DNA of 64,000 bases from JAEUTH01 sp039931675 (lineage in GTDB: Bacteria; Bacteroidota; Bacteroidia; AKYH767-A; OLB10), in the NCBI GenBank assembly GCA_039931675.1, contig JBDTRM010000291.1, positions 9,380 to 73,379 of the forward strand. The letters run 5' to 3'. Of the stretch, positions 9,601-17,508 are shown piece after piece (positions within the stretch are counted from its first letter, which is position 1; the number at the start of each line of letters is the position of its first letter). The notes below the pieces were generated by a model. It was not told the origin of the DNA, ran no database searches, and saw nothing but the letters and a program-made list of their open reading frames with translations. The translations under genes and the position numbers were made by a program.

Positions 9601-10338
9601 TTGATACAGGCAATAATTTTTGTGTTGTGGTGCATTAAAGCGAGTGTACCGGCACGTTTGCTTATTAAATTTTATCAACCCGTTTGTGGTGCCAATGAGC
9701 AATTGACCGGGAGTTATTTCAATAAAACTCTGTGCGCAATTTTCACCATCGGGTCTTGTATGAATTACAGGTCTGTTTATGAAATTGAAGTGATCAATTT
9801 TATTACGTTCATTATTAATTTTAAAAATACCATGATTAGAAGTTCCAAGCCACACAATATTGGAACTGTCAATATAAATGCTGAAGAGAGTATTTACCAA
9901 TGAATCAAGTCCGTCACCCGTATGAAGCTTAATGCGCGTAAATTTCTCTGTTACCTTGTTAAATATATTTAGCCCGCCTCCCCAGGTACCAATCCATAGT
10001 ATTCCTTTTTTATCTATTGCAAGACAACTCACATCGTTCATTGACAATGTAGTTGAATCAACCGGATCGTTAAAATATCCTTTCATTTCATAACCGTTGT
10101 AACGATATAAGCCATTATCTGTTCCTATCCAAACATAACCCGATTGATCTTTAATTGCACAAATAGCATTATTACTGTTAATACCGTCTCTGCTTCCAAG
10201 ATTAATAAAACGCTCTCCGTTTTGTCCGTAACAATTATTAATTGAATTTAAAAGTAAGAGCGCATAGAAAATCACGAGGCGCAAAAGGCTGCACTGGTAC
10301 TTTTCTTTAGCACTTACTGAAAATAAATTTTTCAACAA
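6613..10338 (-). CDS. Hybrid sensor kinase with two-component-regulator propeller
   Basis: This 1241-residue membrane sensor starts with a hydrophobic leader. About 700 residues of beta-propeller repeats follow (for example 'SGYVWIGTDNGLYRYNG', 'KKGILWIGTWGGGLNIFN', 'NNEVWIATWGNGIVKFN'-like blades). A Y_Y_Y domain lies at about 745-815 and a single membrane span at about 820-839 (WFKFLIGLIAIGILYVIYLV). Then come HisKA with 'MSHEIRTPMNAIMG' (phosphoacceptor His869), HATPase_c with 'DTGIGIPQEKL' and 'FGGTGLGLTISKQL', and a receiver domain with Asp1163 in 'LLLLDIMMPQMDG'. The sensing half resembles Bacteroides hybrid two-component systems, but there is no AraC-type DNA-binding domain at the end. 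Output therefore must pass through the adjacent Hpt and LytTR proteins. The periplasmic ligand is not readable from sequence. Confidence 0.93.
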   Translation of the reverse strand: MLKNLFSVSAKEKYQCSLLRLVIFYALLLLNSINNCYGQNGERFINLGSRDGINSNNAICAIKDQSGYVWIGTDNGLYRYNGYEMKGYFNDPVDSTTLSMNDVSCLAIDKKGILWIGTWGGGLNIFNKVTEKFTRIKLHTGDGLDSLVNTLFSIYIDSSNIVWLGTSNHGIFKINNERNKIDHFNFINRPVIHTRPDGENCAQSFIEITPGQLLIGTTNGLIKFNKQTCRYTRFNAPQHKNYCLYQFVKENDNEVWIATWGNGIVKFNSRDTSWTEYNFNSKFKGTSNIVWSVSEKNKDELYVASIDSGFGVFNKISGKFKFFRHRSDNPYSICSDLNAKNIFHYDSNSVWFLGAEGISALNKRNNNFNEVSLPKSNGYYSNFLSLNTIIQSDNKKEYYAGGDLSDGLYVLDSNFNCKKIYSINKDESKNGISYIHKNPLNNEYIINTYYNGFLTFNPHNKTIKPLFTNARHLDTLNFSSNHSFIDSKNNLWFDRSRHGIYCYSLSDSTVKNYRFNEKDIKAVRGSIYGILETSDGNIMAAYNINGFGILSQSDLSVTNIAEANIKGYKIKLQEVCFSHDHIINNQDLLISTLFDGAFIYNMQSRKFTRNFSTENGLPSNRVGCAVRDNSNSMWLTTGNGLAELNLNDYSIKNYNDKDGIEDKQDHQLFNRPLLKGADGKLFLSVTGGFYYWDPKHFYKETIPPQIAFDFFKVLNKDYTLINDTNINYLSTVTLPHDSNFFSFQFAAMHFVLPERNRYSYFLEGVDRQWTKNTLQRMANYTNVSPGHYTFHVKAANCDGVWGTERKLNIIITPAWYQTLWFKFLIGLIAIGILYVIYLVRLRQVKLQKEKELALNTARMKDAFLARMSHEIRTPMNAIMGMNQILLDKQPRNDQLEYLNAIEESTVTLLSLINEILDYAKIESGKMHLEDTPFSIKECIQSAANTIKHKALEKNVGVNCLVDDLPELVMGDPVRLKQILINLAGNAEKFTEHGEITLSSEIIGSDNEYVQCKFTVSDTGIGIPQEKLSSIFESFTQAGSDITRRFGGTGLGLTISKQLIELHKSSINVSSEVNKGTAFSFTIKYKKALDRKESDQNLKNYIYDKGELLSGIKILLAEDNKFNGIVAIDMLKKMIPGLQIDLADDGTKAIELLQKNKYDLLLLDIMMPQMDGYETIEHIRKKFNEPLRSIKVIAMTANATRGERDKCFETGMNGYIAKPLEKKDVLDNLIKVLISNPPRDGN

Positions 10339-10423
10339 AATTTTAAGTATATTAATTTAATGGTAAGTATAATATACTTTTTATTTTAATGGTAAATTTT
10401 TACTGAAATGCCTGTAAAAAATT

Positions 10424-10450
10424 AAAGCCCTGTTTATTCAACAGAGCTTT
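10424..10450 (-). terminator. Terminator of the tail-fibre-like operon
   Basis: Read on the minus strand, an 11-bp stem (AAAGCTCTGTT / AACAGGGCTTT, one G-T pair, 5-nt loop) is followed by AATTTTTT. It lies 18 bp past the stop of the last gene of the 18.7-to-10.5-kb minus-strand run and insulates it from the kinase gene. Confidence 0.75.
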
Positions 10451-10468
10451 ATTGCCTCATATCTTTAT

Positions 10469-12412
10469 TTATTTGGTTATTACCATAATTTTAGTATCAA
10501 TAGTTTCATCATTTACAAAAAGGGAATATGTGTAGGTGCCCTGCACAAATTCGTTAGCATTAATTACTACCTGGTTCTTTCCCTGTCCTTTTAGTGAAAT
10601 TGATTTCAAAAGGTTGCCACTCAAATCACGAATAATAATACTTGCAGAACTGATATTGTCTGAAAGTTGATATTTTATAATCGTGTTTTGATTAAAAGGA
10701 TTAGGTTGGTTCAGGTATAAAATGTTTTCCTCTTGTTTGATAAGTTTTTGTTCCTTAAAAGAAGTTGCATTTTGATTGCATAATATTTCCAAGCATTGCT
10801 GCATATCTTCAATAGTACTTTTCAACGCTGTGTTTTCTTCTTCCAATTGCTGAATCTTCATTACTGTATTTGTGTGTTCCTCCTGCAAACCTGCAACAAG
10901 AACAGGGATCATTTTATCATAATTTACTCCTTTAAAAACAAATGTCTTTTCAGTCAGATTGCCTTTATCATCCATTAGTGGGTGATTTATTTCACGAACC
11001 ATTTCTGGAAAAACTTTTTCCAAATCCTGCGCTAAAAATCCATCCTGCATTTCAGAAGGTAAATTCATGAAATTATATTGATCCGTTTTGAAATAGTAAC
11101 TTGAAGGTTTTAGCTGCATGATTTTATATAATGAATTTTGCAAGGCATGTACATCTTTTTTAAAGCGAGCATCTGAAGACTGCCAAGTGCCTGCGACAGC
11201 ATAAGAACTTCCATCGCTATAAACCGCCCATTTGTTTGTTACATTACCAGAGGCGGTAGCAAATATACCCCATGCATCTCCTGTTCCTCCGCCTGAATTG
11301 CTAGCTACAAACCATCCTCCAAGGGCTTGGCTATTTGCAATTATATTCGCGCCATATCCATATACCCCTGTTTGACCAAAGCCTCTCACACCAAATCCCC
11401 TGTAATTACCACTATTCATTGTCTTGCCAGTAACTGCTGTTGTGTATCCGTACCCTGTAGCATCTGCTTCAACTTGTCCAACAGAATCTATTACAAGAAG
11501 ATAAGCATTATCATTAGCAATAGAAAACCCTTTTGCAGAAGTTGCTGTACCATTGGCCCCCGCCCTGAGATACCAATTACCGCCACCTGCAGCAGTATTG
11601 GAAAGTTCAATAGCTGCGCTTTTTCCATGAGTAGTTGATTCAGCTCCCGACACATGAAATTTTGAACCCGGATTAGCTGTTTCTACTCCAACAAACCCCC
11701 CGTTTGAAATGCTCATGCGATTTTGATTATTGGTATAAAAATCCAATCCATATTGATTACTTCCTGCCGTTCTTTTTGATGCAATGCCTTCTCCTGTTGA
11801 TTGTACTCCGAATACAAGCGCATTAGATAGTGAGCCATTATTTGTATTGGCACCATCCACAATAAAATTAGCATCGCACCTGATGTTACCTCCGGCAACA
11901 TGAATCTTTTGAGCGGGAGTTGTAGTTCCTATCCCAATATTATTGGTGGAAGCGGCAATGGTTAAAACATTATAAGATACAGCATTTTGAATGGTGAAAT
12001 CGTTATTGCCTATACAGCCGGTGTTCCATAATGCATTCGTTCCTGTTTTATAATTCACCAGGCAATTAGTTCCGGCTGTTGCTGACCTTGCCAGTATCAG
12101 GCTTGCGCCTCCGGTTGAAGATGATTGAATTCTAACATCACAATTTGATGCATTTTTAACATCCACTTTATAGGTAGGGCTGCTGCTGCCAATGCCAACC
12201 TTTCCTGTACTTGTAATGAACATTCGTGTTGCATTTCGAGTACGTATGTCAAGGGGAACTGTGCCTGTGGTGTCCTTAATTCCAATAATATTCTGACCTG
12301 TTATTACCCCGGTATTGCCTGTTACATTCCAGGTTTGGCCATTTGCATTTATAAGGATTAGCATGCTGAGCGTACAACCTGTTGCAAGACTTTTTAAGAG
12401 TTTATTTTTCAT
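10469..12412 (-). CDS. Tail-fibre-like protein with S74 chaperone domain and T9SS type A tail
   Basis: This 647-residue exported protein has a signal peptide ending near 'INANGQ'. The first ~390 residues are short beta-repeats of the phage-fibre kind ('VGIGSSSPTYKVDVKNAS', 'IGIGTTTPAQKIHVAGGNI'). A Peptidase_S74 intramolecular-chaperone domain begins at about residue 412 with 'SSDARFKKD'; Ser413 is the candidate autocleavage serine of the S-D-x-R-x-K motif. 'GFLAQDLEKVFPEMV' follows, then a coiled coil ('LQEEHTNTVMKIQQLEEEN'). A T9SS type A sorting domain (about 570-647) contains 'LNQPNPFNQNT' and ends in 'TIDTKIMVITK'. Such proteins are expected to trimerise and be displayed on the cell surface. 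It lies 40 bp after its paralogue and probably shares a transcript with it. Confidence 0.85.
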   Translation of the reverse strand: MKNKLLKSLATGCTLSMLILINANGQTWNVTGNTGVITGQNIIGIKDTTGTVPLDIRTRNATRMFITSTGKVGIGSSSPTYKVDVKNASNCDVRIQSSSTGGASLILARSATAGTNCLVNYKTGTNALWNTGCIGNNDFTIQNAVSYNVLTIAASTNNIGIGTTTPAQKIHVAGGNIRCDANFIVDGANTNNGSLSNALVFGVQSTGEGIASKRTAGSNQYGLDFYTNNQNRMSISNGGFVGVETANPGSKFHVSGAESTTHGKSAAIELSNTAAGGGNWYLRAGANGTATSAKGFSIANDNAYLLVIDSVGQVEADATGYGYTTAVTGKTMNSGNYRGFGVRGFGQTGVYGYGANIIANSQALGGWFVASNSGGGTGDAWGIFATASGNVTNKWAVYSDGSSYAVAGTWQSSDARFKKDVHALQNSLYKIMQLKPSSYYFKTDQYNFMNLPSEMQDGFLAQDLEKVFPEMVREINHPLMDDKGNLTEKTFVFKGVNYDKMIPVLVAGLQEEHTNTVMKIQQLEEENTALKSTIEDMQQCLEILCNQNATSFKEQKLIKQEENILYLNQPNPFNQNTIIKYQLSDNISSASIIIRDLSGNLLKSISLKGQGKNQVVINANEFVQGTYTYSLFVNDETIDTKIMVITK

Positions 12413-12452
12413 ACGTTTTTATTTTTAAATGTAAAATTTTGAAATAATGATT

Positions 12453-14369
12453 CTATTTAGTTATCACCATAAGTTTAGTGTCAATGCTTCTGTTATTTAC
12501 AACAAGCGTGTAGGTATAGGTACCCTGAACAAATTCATTTGCATTAATTATTGTTTCCTTTTCTGCTCCTGTAACAGGGATTGACTTTAAAAGATTCCCA
12601 CTCAAATCGCGAATAAGAATCTGGGCGCTTTTCGAATCTTTTGATAATTGATATTGAATAACTGTGGACTGATTGAAGGGATTAGGTTGATTTTGGTAAA
12701 GCATATTTTCAGTCGCAGAATTAATTATTGAAGCCCCCTCACTTTTTGAAGAAGATAAATTTTGATTGCATAATGTTTCAAGACATTGCTGCATTTCGTT
12801 TACTTTTTGTTCTAATACCTGATTTTTATCTTCTAACTTATTATTCCTGAGATGCTCCTCCTGCAATGCAGCTACAAGCACAGGGATCATCTTATCATAA
12901 TTTACACCTTTAAATGTAAAACACTCCCTGGTAGGTACACCTTTATCCATTAAAGGTTGGTGTATTTCACGCACCATTTCAGGAAAAACATTTTCTAAAT
13001 CCTGAGCTATAAATCCTTCTTGTTTTTCTCTCGGCAGACTCATAAAGATGTATTCATCCGTTTTGAAAAAATAACTCGAAGGTTTGAGCTGCATAATTTT
13101 CTCCATAGAATGTTGCAATAGTTCGATATCTTTTTTAAAGCGTGCATCCGAACCCATCCAAAACCCATTAGCATAAGCATTTCCATTACTGTAAACACCC
13201 CAATCGTTTCCGCTCCCTCCGTTTGCAACTCCAATAACACCTATTTTATCAACAGATCCGGAACCACCTGCAAAGAAAGAACCACCGAAAAAGGCATTTG
13301 GGGAATTATTATTTTCAACCGTACCACTTACACCAATAAATCCGCCATGTGCCTCTACTCCAATCCCATGACCAATTGCAGGTTCTGATTCAGCTTTGAT
13401 TGCTATTCGGTCCCACATTCCTGGTGCATTGACCTTTGCATGAATTATACCTGCACCAGCAAAAGGACCGGTAATAGCTCCCTCCACATCGAAATAAAAT
13501 GCAGGAGCTATGGTGCCTACTCCAATAAAGCCTACAGAATCAATGACAAGACGGTATCCATTATCATCAGCAATTGAAAAACCTTTTGCTGGGGTTACTG
13601 TTCCATTTGCTCCAGCTCTTAAATACCAGTTAGCACCAAGAGATGAAGTATTTGAAATTTCAATGGCTGTATTTTTTCCGTGTGCTGAAGATTCTGATCC
13701 AGAAACCTGAAATTTTGAAATAGGGTTATTTAATCCAACACCCACATAACCATCGGCATATCTATAAAATAAAGACTTCGCCCCTGGCCCCATTTGTACA
13801 TTACCCCCGTAATAATTCTGAAAGAGCGTTGAACCTGATCCATTGTGCCGGGCCTGAATATCCTCCTGCCCGAAAGCGATGTTATATCCTGTTTTATTCC
13901 CTAAAACCAACAAACCATCTGCATTAAGGTCAAGGGGTAATACAGAACTGCTTGTAACTTGCAATTTTGAAACGGGTGAAGCTGTTCCAATACCAACGCC
14001 ACCGTTCGCTGCTTTATAAATAAATGGATTAGCTGTTGGACCAAGTTGTACATCACCTCCATAAAAATTCTGATATAGTGTTGCACCGGTTCCATTGTTA
14101 CGGGCTTGAATATCACGAGCATCAAAGGCCAAATTGAATGAGGTCTTGTTTCCAAGTACCATTAAGCCATGTGCAGTGTTAAGGTCAAGACCAGTCGTTC
14201 CAGCAACGTGCAGTTTTGAAACAGGTGCAGTGGTTCCAATGCCAACTTTCGACCAACCAGCCTGAAGGTAAGTTTTTGGTGCAGCAGCAGGCTCCCACTG
14301 TGCAACCGCATAGGATGCAAAGAGCATAGATATTATACCGGTAGAAAAAAGTAAGTTAAGCTTTTTCAT
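12453..14369 (-). CDS. Tail-fibre-like paralogue with S74 domain and T9SS type A tail
   Basis: This 638-residue paralogue of the downstream protein has a signal peptide ending near 'YAVAQ'. Two copies of a head module follow (about 40-125 and 130-215; compare 'HGLMVLGNKTSFNLAF' with 'DGLLVLGNKTGYNIAF', and 'NFYGGDVQLG' with 'NYYGGNVQMG'). Next comes an 'AIEISNT ... NWYLRAGANGT' block, then an S74 domain with 'GSDARFKKD' (candidate Ser407) and 'GFIAQDLENVFPEMV'. A coiled coil precedes a T9SS type A domain ('YQNQPNPFNQST', 'SIDTKLMVITK'). The leader just upstream (14370-14410) resembles that of the gene starting at 18723, which suggests its own promoter. Surface display is expected; the binding target is unknown. 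Confidence 0.85.
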   Translation of the reverse strand: MKKLNLLFSTGIISMLFASYAVAQWEPAAAPKTYLQAGWSKVGIGTTAPVSKLHVAGTTGLDLNTAHGLMVLGNKTSFNLAFDARDIQARNNGTGATLYQNFYGGDVQLGPTANPFIYKAANGGVGIGTASPVSKLQVTSSSVLPLDLNADGLLVLGNKTGYNIAFGQEDIQARHNGSGSTLFQNYYGGNVQMGPGAKSLFYRYADGYVGVGLNNPISKFQVSGSESSAHGKNTAIEISNTSSLGANWYLRAGANGTVTPAKGFSIADDNGYRLVIDSVGFIGVGTIAPAFYFDVEGAITGPFAGAGIIHAKVNAPGMWDRIAIKAESEPAIGHGIGVEAHGGFIGVSGTVENNNSPNAFFGGSFFAGGSGSVDKIGVIGVANGGSGNDWGVYSNGNAYANGFWMGSDARFKKDIELLQHSMEKIMQLKPSSYFFKTDEYIFMSLPREKQEGFIAQDLENVFPEMVREIHQPLMDKGVPTRECFTFKGVNYDKMIPVLVAALQEEHLRNNKLEDKNQVLEQKVNEMQQCLETLCNQNLSSSKSEGASIINSATENMLYQNQPNPFNQSTVIQYQLSKDSKSAQILIRDLSGNLLKSIPVTGAEKETIINANEFVQGTYTYTLVVNNRSIDTKLMVITK

Positions 14370-14603
14370 AGTTTTTGTTTTTAAAATTGTTAGTGAATTC
14401 TCAAATATTTAATAACAGAAGTCTTAAACTTAATGCAAATGGAAACCGAAAACATTGAATGTAAATGTGGTTGTGTTTTATTTCAATACGATAGCAATAA
14501 ATTGAGTAGTAACTTTAACTGTACGTATATTGATAATGAAACCACCTTGAACCGGAAAATCTTTCATTTATTATTAAGGAATATTTTTTACCAAAATGAT
14601 TCC

Positions 14604-17489
14604 TTAATGGATCACACAAAACTTTTTGGAAAAGTCTTTACCGCCAGCCGATAGGGTACAGAAATAGATTCCATTTTCAAATTCAGAAACATCAACATCA
14701 AAAACCCCTGAACCCTTTTTACGTTCTAGATTGTCTTTAAGTTCTTTGATCTTACGACCTGAAATGTCATAAAATGAAATGTTGATATAAGAATCGTTTG
14801 CAATTGTGTATGATAGTTTTATTTGCGATGATACCGGGTTTGGCGCAAGTGTTATCATATCCTGAAACGAACCATCGCTTGTTGAATTGGCATTTATGCC
14901 AGTCAATACACCTGCATAGTTTCCTTCTAATGCAGGCATCAACAGAGGGTTGCCGCATCCGTTTAGCTCCCCTTTAAATGTGGTGCCAGCCTTTACCTGA
15001 AAACCAACAGTTAAACCAATCGTCCGACCTGAATTTAAAGTTATATCAGTTCCTATACCACCCTGAAGTAACAATGAAGAATGTATTGAATCAGATGCTT
15101 CAAAATATTCGCTGCCAATGTTGGGTGGCGAGCCAATTCCGCCATTATGTTCCACGAAAAAAGGGCATCCGGTATATATATCCGATTGCCATATACCCCG
15201 TCCAAATGTTCCGGCAGTAATGGTACCGTGTGCATAGCTGATTTCAAGATCGCTTACAAACACATTAGGCAAGCCATTGCTAAAAGGTATCCAATCTCCC
15301 AAAAGATTGTCCCGATAAAAAACACCTATATCTGTACCCACATACAATCCATCGCTTGATCCGTTTTGATACTTGATGCAATATACTCTTACATTAGGTA
15401 GAGAGCCTGTTATATTGCCAGATGTCCATGTAGTCCCTCCATCAGTTGATGCAAATACCTTCATTCCGGCACTAAAATTTTGGTAAGTAATCCAGATTTT
15501 ATTTGGGTCGCTTGATGAAACAGTAACTGATCCTAAAAATCCTGACGCTCCTGCCGGAGTTGTTTTAAGCGACCAATTTACGCCTGCATTAATACTTCTT
15601 CGTAATTCACCTCCGTTAACTGCATAAATATAATTTGAATTGGAAGGTGCTATTGCCATATCTGCCTGTGGGCTGTTACTTCCGGTTACATAACGAGTCC
15701 ATGTTGATCCAAAGTTTGTTGACTTATAGCAATCGCGAATCAAACAATAAACAATATTACTGTTTGATGGATCTTGTTGCAACCCCTCAATAAGGAAAAT
15801 GCCATTAGTTGCGTCCGCACAACCACAGCCATACCAGGGAGTAACGTCCACACCACCGGTTGCATATCCATCAGTTGATTTGTATAGGAAAGCATTAGAT
15901 CCATTAGCGAGTACATTATTTTGATTGGTGCGATCAATTAATGTTTCACTTGCATCACAACATCCGACATCCTTGTAAACGCCAGGCGTATATTTGAAAA
16001 CACCATTATCTTGAGTGCCTCCGTAAAATAAAAAGTTGTCAGGGTCATAGCCTGAAATTTTGTAATACTGTGTTGAGAAAATTCCCAATGAAATGTAGGT
16101 CCAGGTAACACCACCATCAGTTGATTTGGATAAACCACCATCAGTTCCGGCATACATAACTGTTCCATTATAGGCAACTACATGAACATCTTCATGTACG
16201 TAATTGGAACCATAGTAACATGAAATTGAATTTCCTCCCCATGTACTTCCGCTATTTGTTGATTTCCAAACATTAATTCCACCGGTTATCAGTGTTGTTG
16301 AAATTCCTGGAGAAACAGCAAGAGCTAGATCATATCCTGATTGGTCGTTGGCTGCTGCCCCTGAGCAATCAGAACCTAGTATGTTTGGGGTGTTTGACAT
16401 CAATGTAAAATTACTTCCACTGTTCGTTGATTTATATAACCCTTTAAAACCGGGAGTTGAAGTTCCAGGACCAAATAATAAATATACGACCGAAGAATTT
16501 ACAGGTGTAACACCAATTTGAATTCTGTTTGTGCCCGATGGTTTTGAAGGAGAGTATGCAGTGGAAAGCAAAGCTGTCCAGGAACTGCCTCCCGTAGTTG
16601 TAACATAGCAATCACTGTTTGTTGTTGCGTAAGCTGTGGTGTTACTTGATGGTTTAAATTTCACATCATAAAACCAACCTGCTTGTTTAAGCGACCAATT
16701 CAGTCCTCCATCAGTTGTTTGATAAATTCCGTTTGAAGTTGCGGCTAGTAATAAGTTTGCATCAATACCTGATTGAGTAATAGCATAACCTCTAACCACT
16801 TGGGTAGCATCAAACTTAAGGGCGGTGCTGAACCAATTTAAGCCTCCGTCAAAGCTTTTAAGGACGCCTGTTGAATATAAATATCCTGAATCACCATCAC
16901 CCGTAAGGATATAAATAACAGATGAGTTTGAAAAATCAACGCAAATTGATGATACCCCTAACAGGGGGATTCCGTTGGTAATACAATTCCATGTTGTGCC
17001 TCCGTTAGTGGTTTTCCAAACCCCACCCGCAGGTGTTCCGGCATATATAATATTAGCATTACCCGGATCAAAAGCTATACAACTGACACGCCCTAATTTC
17101 TTTTGATTGCTGCCTGTTAACGATGCAGGATTCAGATTTATCCAGCTACCACCTGCTGAATTAAGTTTTAAGCTTGGATTCTTTTCCTGGTAAGAAAGAT
17201 ATTCATTTAAAACTACTGAGGATGCGTTTATAATATTGCCATTAGCATCTGTGCTGCCACGCATTGAACGAAGCCATCGTTGATAAGCTTTGTAGTCGCT
17301 TTCTTTTTCTTCCCCGAATTCTTCCTCTCGATTTGATGGGTCTGCATAATATTTGTCAAGTTTTTCTTTTACCTGATTAAGATTTCGAGGGATTTCTTTA
17401 CCCATAAGCTCCTTGAAATTTTGGGCCGCTGTTTTAGTATTTACAAAAACAGTACATGCCACAATGAGTAACCATAATATCTTTTTCAT
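14604..17489 (-). CDS. BNR/sortilin-like propeller protein with T9SS type A tail
   Basis: This 961-residue exported protein has a signal peptide (MKKILWLLIVACTVFV...). A short N-terminal segment precedes many Asp-box (S-x-D-x-G-x-T-W) repeats such as 'WKTTNGGTTWNCITNG', 'YQTTDGGLNWSLKQ', 'SKSTDGGVTWTYIS' and 'FASTDGGTTWTSG', spanning about 130-770. This is the VPS10/BNR-type beta-propeller seen in sortilins and glycoside hydrolases. No catalytic residues of a known glycosidase can be assigned with confidence. The last ~80 residues form a T9SS type A domain ('LAPNPVSSQIKLSYTI', 'FENGIYFCTLSAGGKDFSKK'). It starts 19 bp after the gene ending at 17509, so the two are probably one transcript. Confidence 0.82.
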   Translation of the reverse strand: MKKILWLLIVACTVFVNTKTAAQNFKELMGKEIPRNLNQVKEKLDKYYADPSNREEEFGEEKESDYKAYQRWLRSMRGSTDANGNIINASSVVLNEYLSYQEKNPSLKLNSAGGSWINLNPASLTGSNQKKLGRVSCIAFDPGNANIIYAGTPAGGVWKTTNGGTTWNCITNGIPLLGVSSICVDFSNSSVIYILTGDGDSGYLYSTGVLKSFDGGLNWFSTALKFDATQVVRGYAITQSGIDANLLLAATSNGIYQTTDGGLNWSLKQAGWFYDVKFKPSSNTTAYATTNSDCYVTTTGGSSWTALLSTAYSPSKPSGTNRIQIGVTPVNSSVVYLLFGPGTSTPGFKGLYKSTNSGSNFTLMSNTPNILGSDCSGAAANDQSGYDLALAVSPGISTTLITGGINVWKSTNSGSTWGGNSISCYYGSNYVHEDVHVVAYNGTVMYAGTDGGLSKSTDGGVTWTYISLGIFSTQYYKISGYDPDNFLFYGGTQDNGVFKYTPGVYKDVGCCDASETLIDRTNQNNVLANGSNAFLYKSTDGYATGGVDVTPWYGCGCADATNGIFLIEGLQQDPSNSNIVYCLIRDCYKSTNFGSTWTRYVTGSNSPQADMAIAPSNSNYIYAVNGGELRRSINAGVNWSLKTTPAGASGFLGSVTVSSSDPNKIWITYQNFSAGMKVFASTDGGTTWTSGNITGSLPNVRVYCIKYQNGSSDGLYVGTDIGVFYRDNLLGDWIPFSNGLPNVFVSDLEISYAHGTITAGTFGRGIWQSDIYTGCPFFVEHNGGIGSPPNIGSEYFEASDSIHSSLLLQGGIGTDITLNSGRTIGLTVGFQVKAGTTFKGELNGCGNPLLMPALEGNYAGVLTGINANSTSDGSFQDMITLAPNPVSSQIKLSYTIANDSYINISFYDISGRKIKELKDNLERKKGSGVFDVDVSEFENGIYFCTLSAGGKDFSKKFCVIH

Positions 17490-17508
17490 AGCCTTTAGTA
17501 TTTAATTG

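Noticed and set aside
14574..14607. TTAAGGAAT / ATTCCTTAA inverted repeat at the end of the 961-residue gene
   Set aside because: It is weak and AT-rich, overlaps the stop codon and is not followed by a T run on the minus strand, so I do not call it a terminator.
14433..14654. 73-codon plus-strand frame with a CKCGC motif
   Set aside because: It overlaps the 3' end of the well-supported 961-residue gene in antisense, has no ordered domain, and lies in a promoter/leader region.
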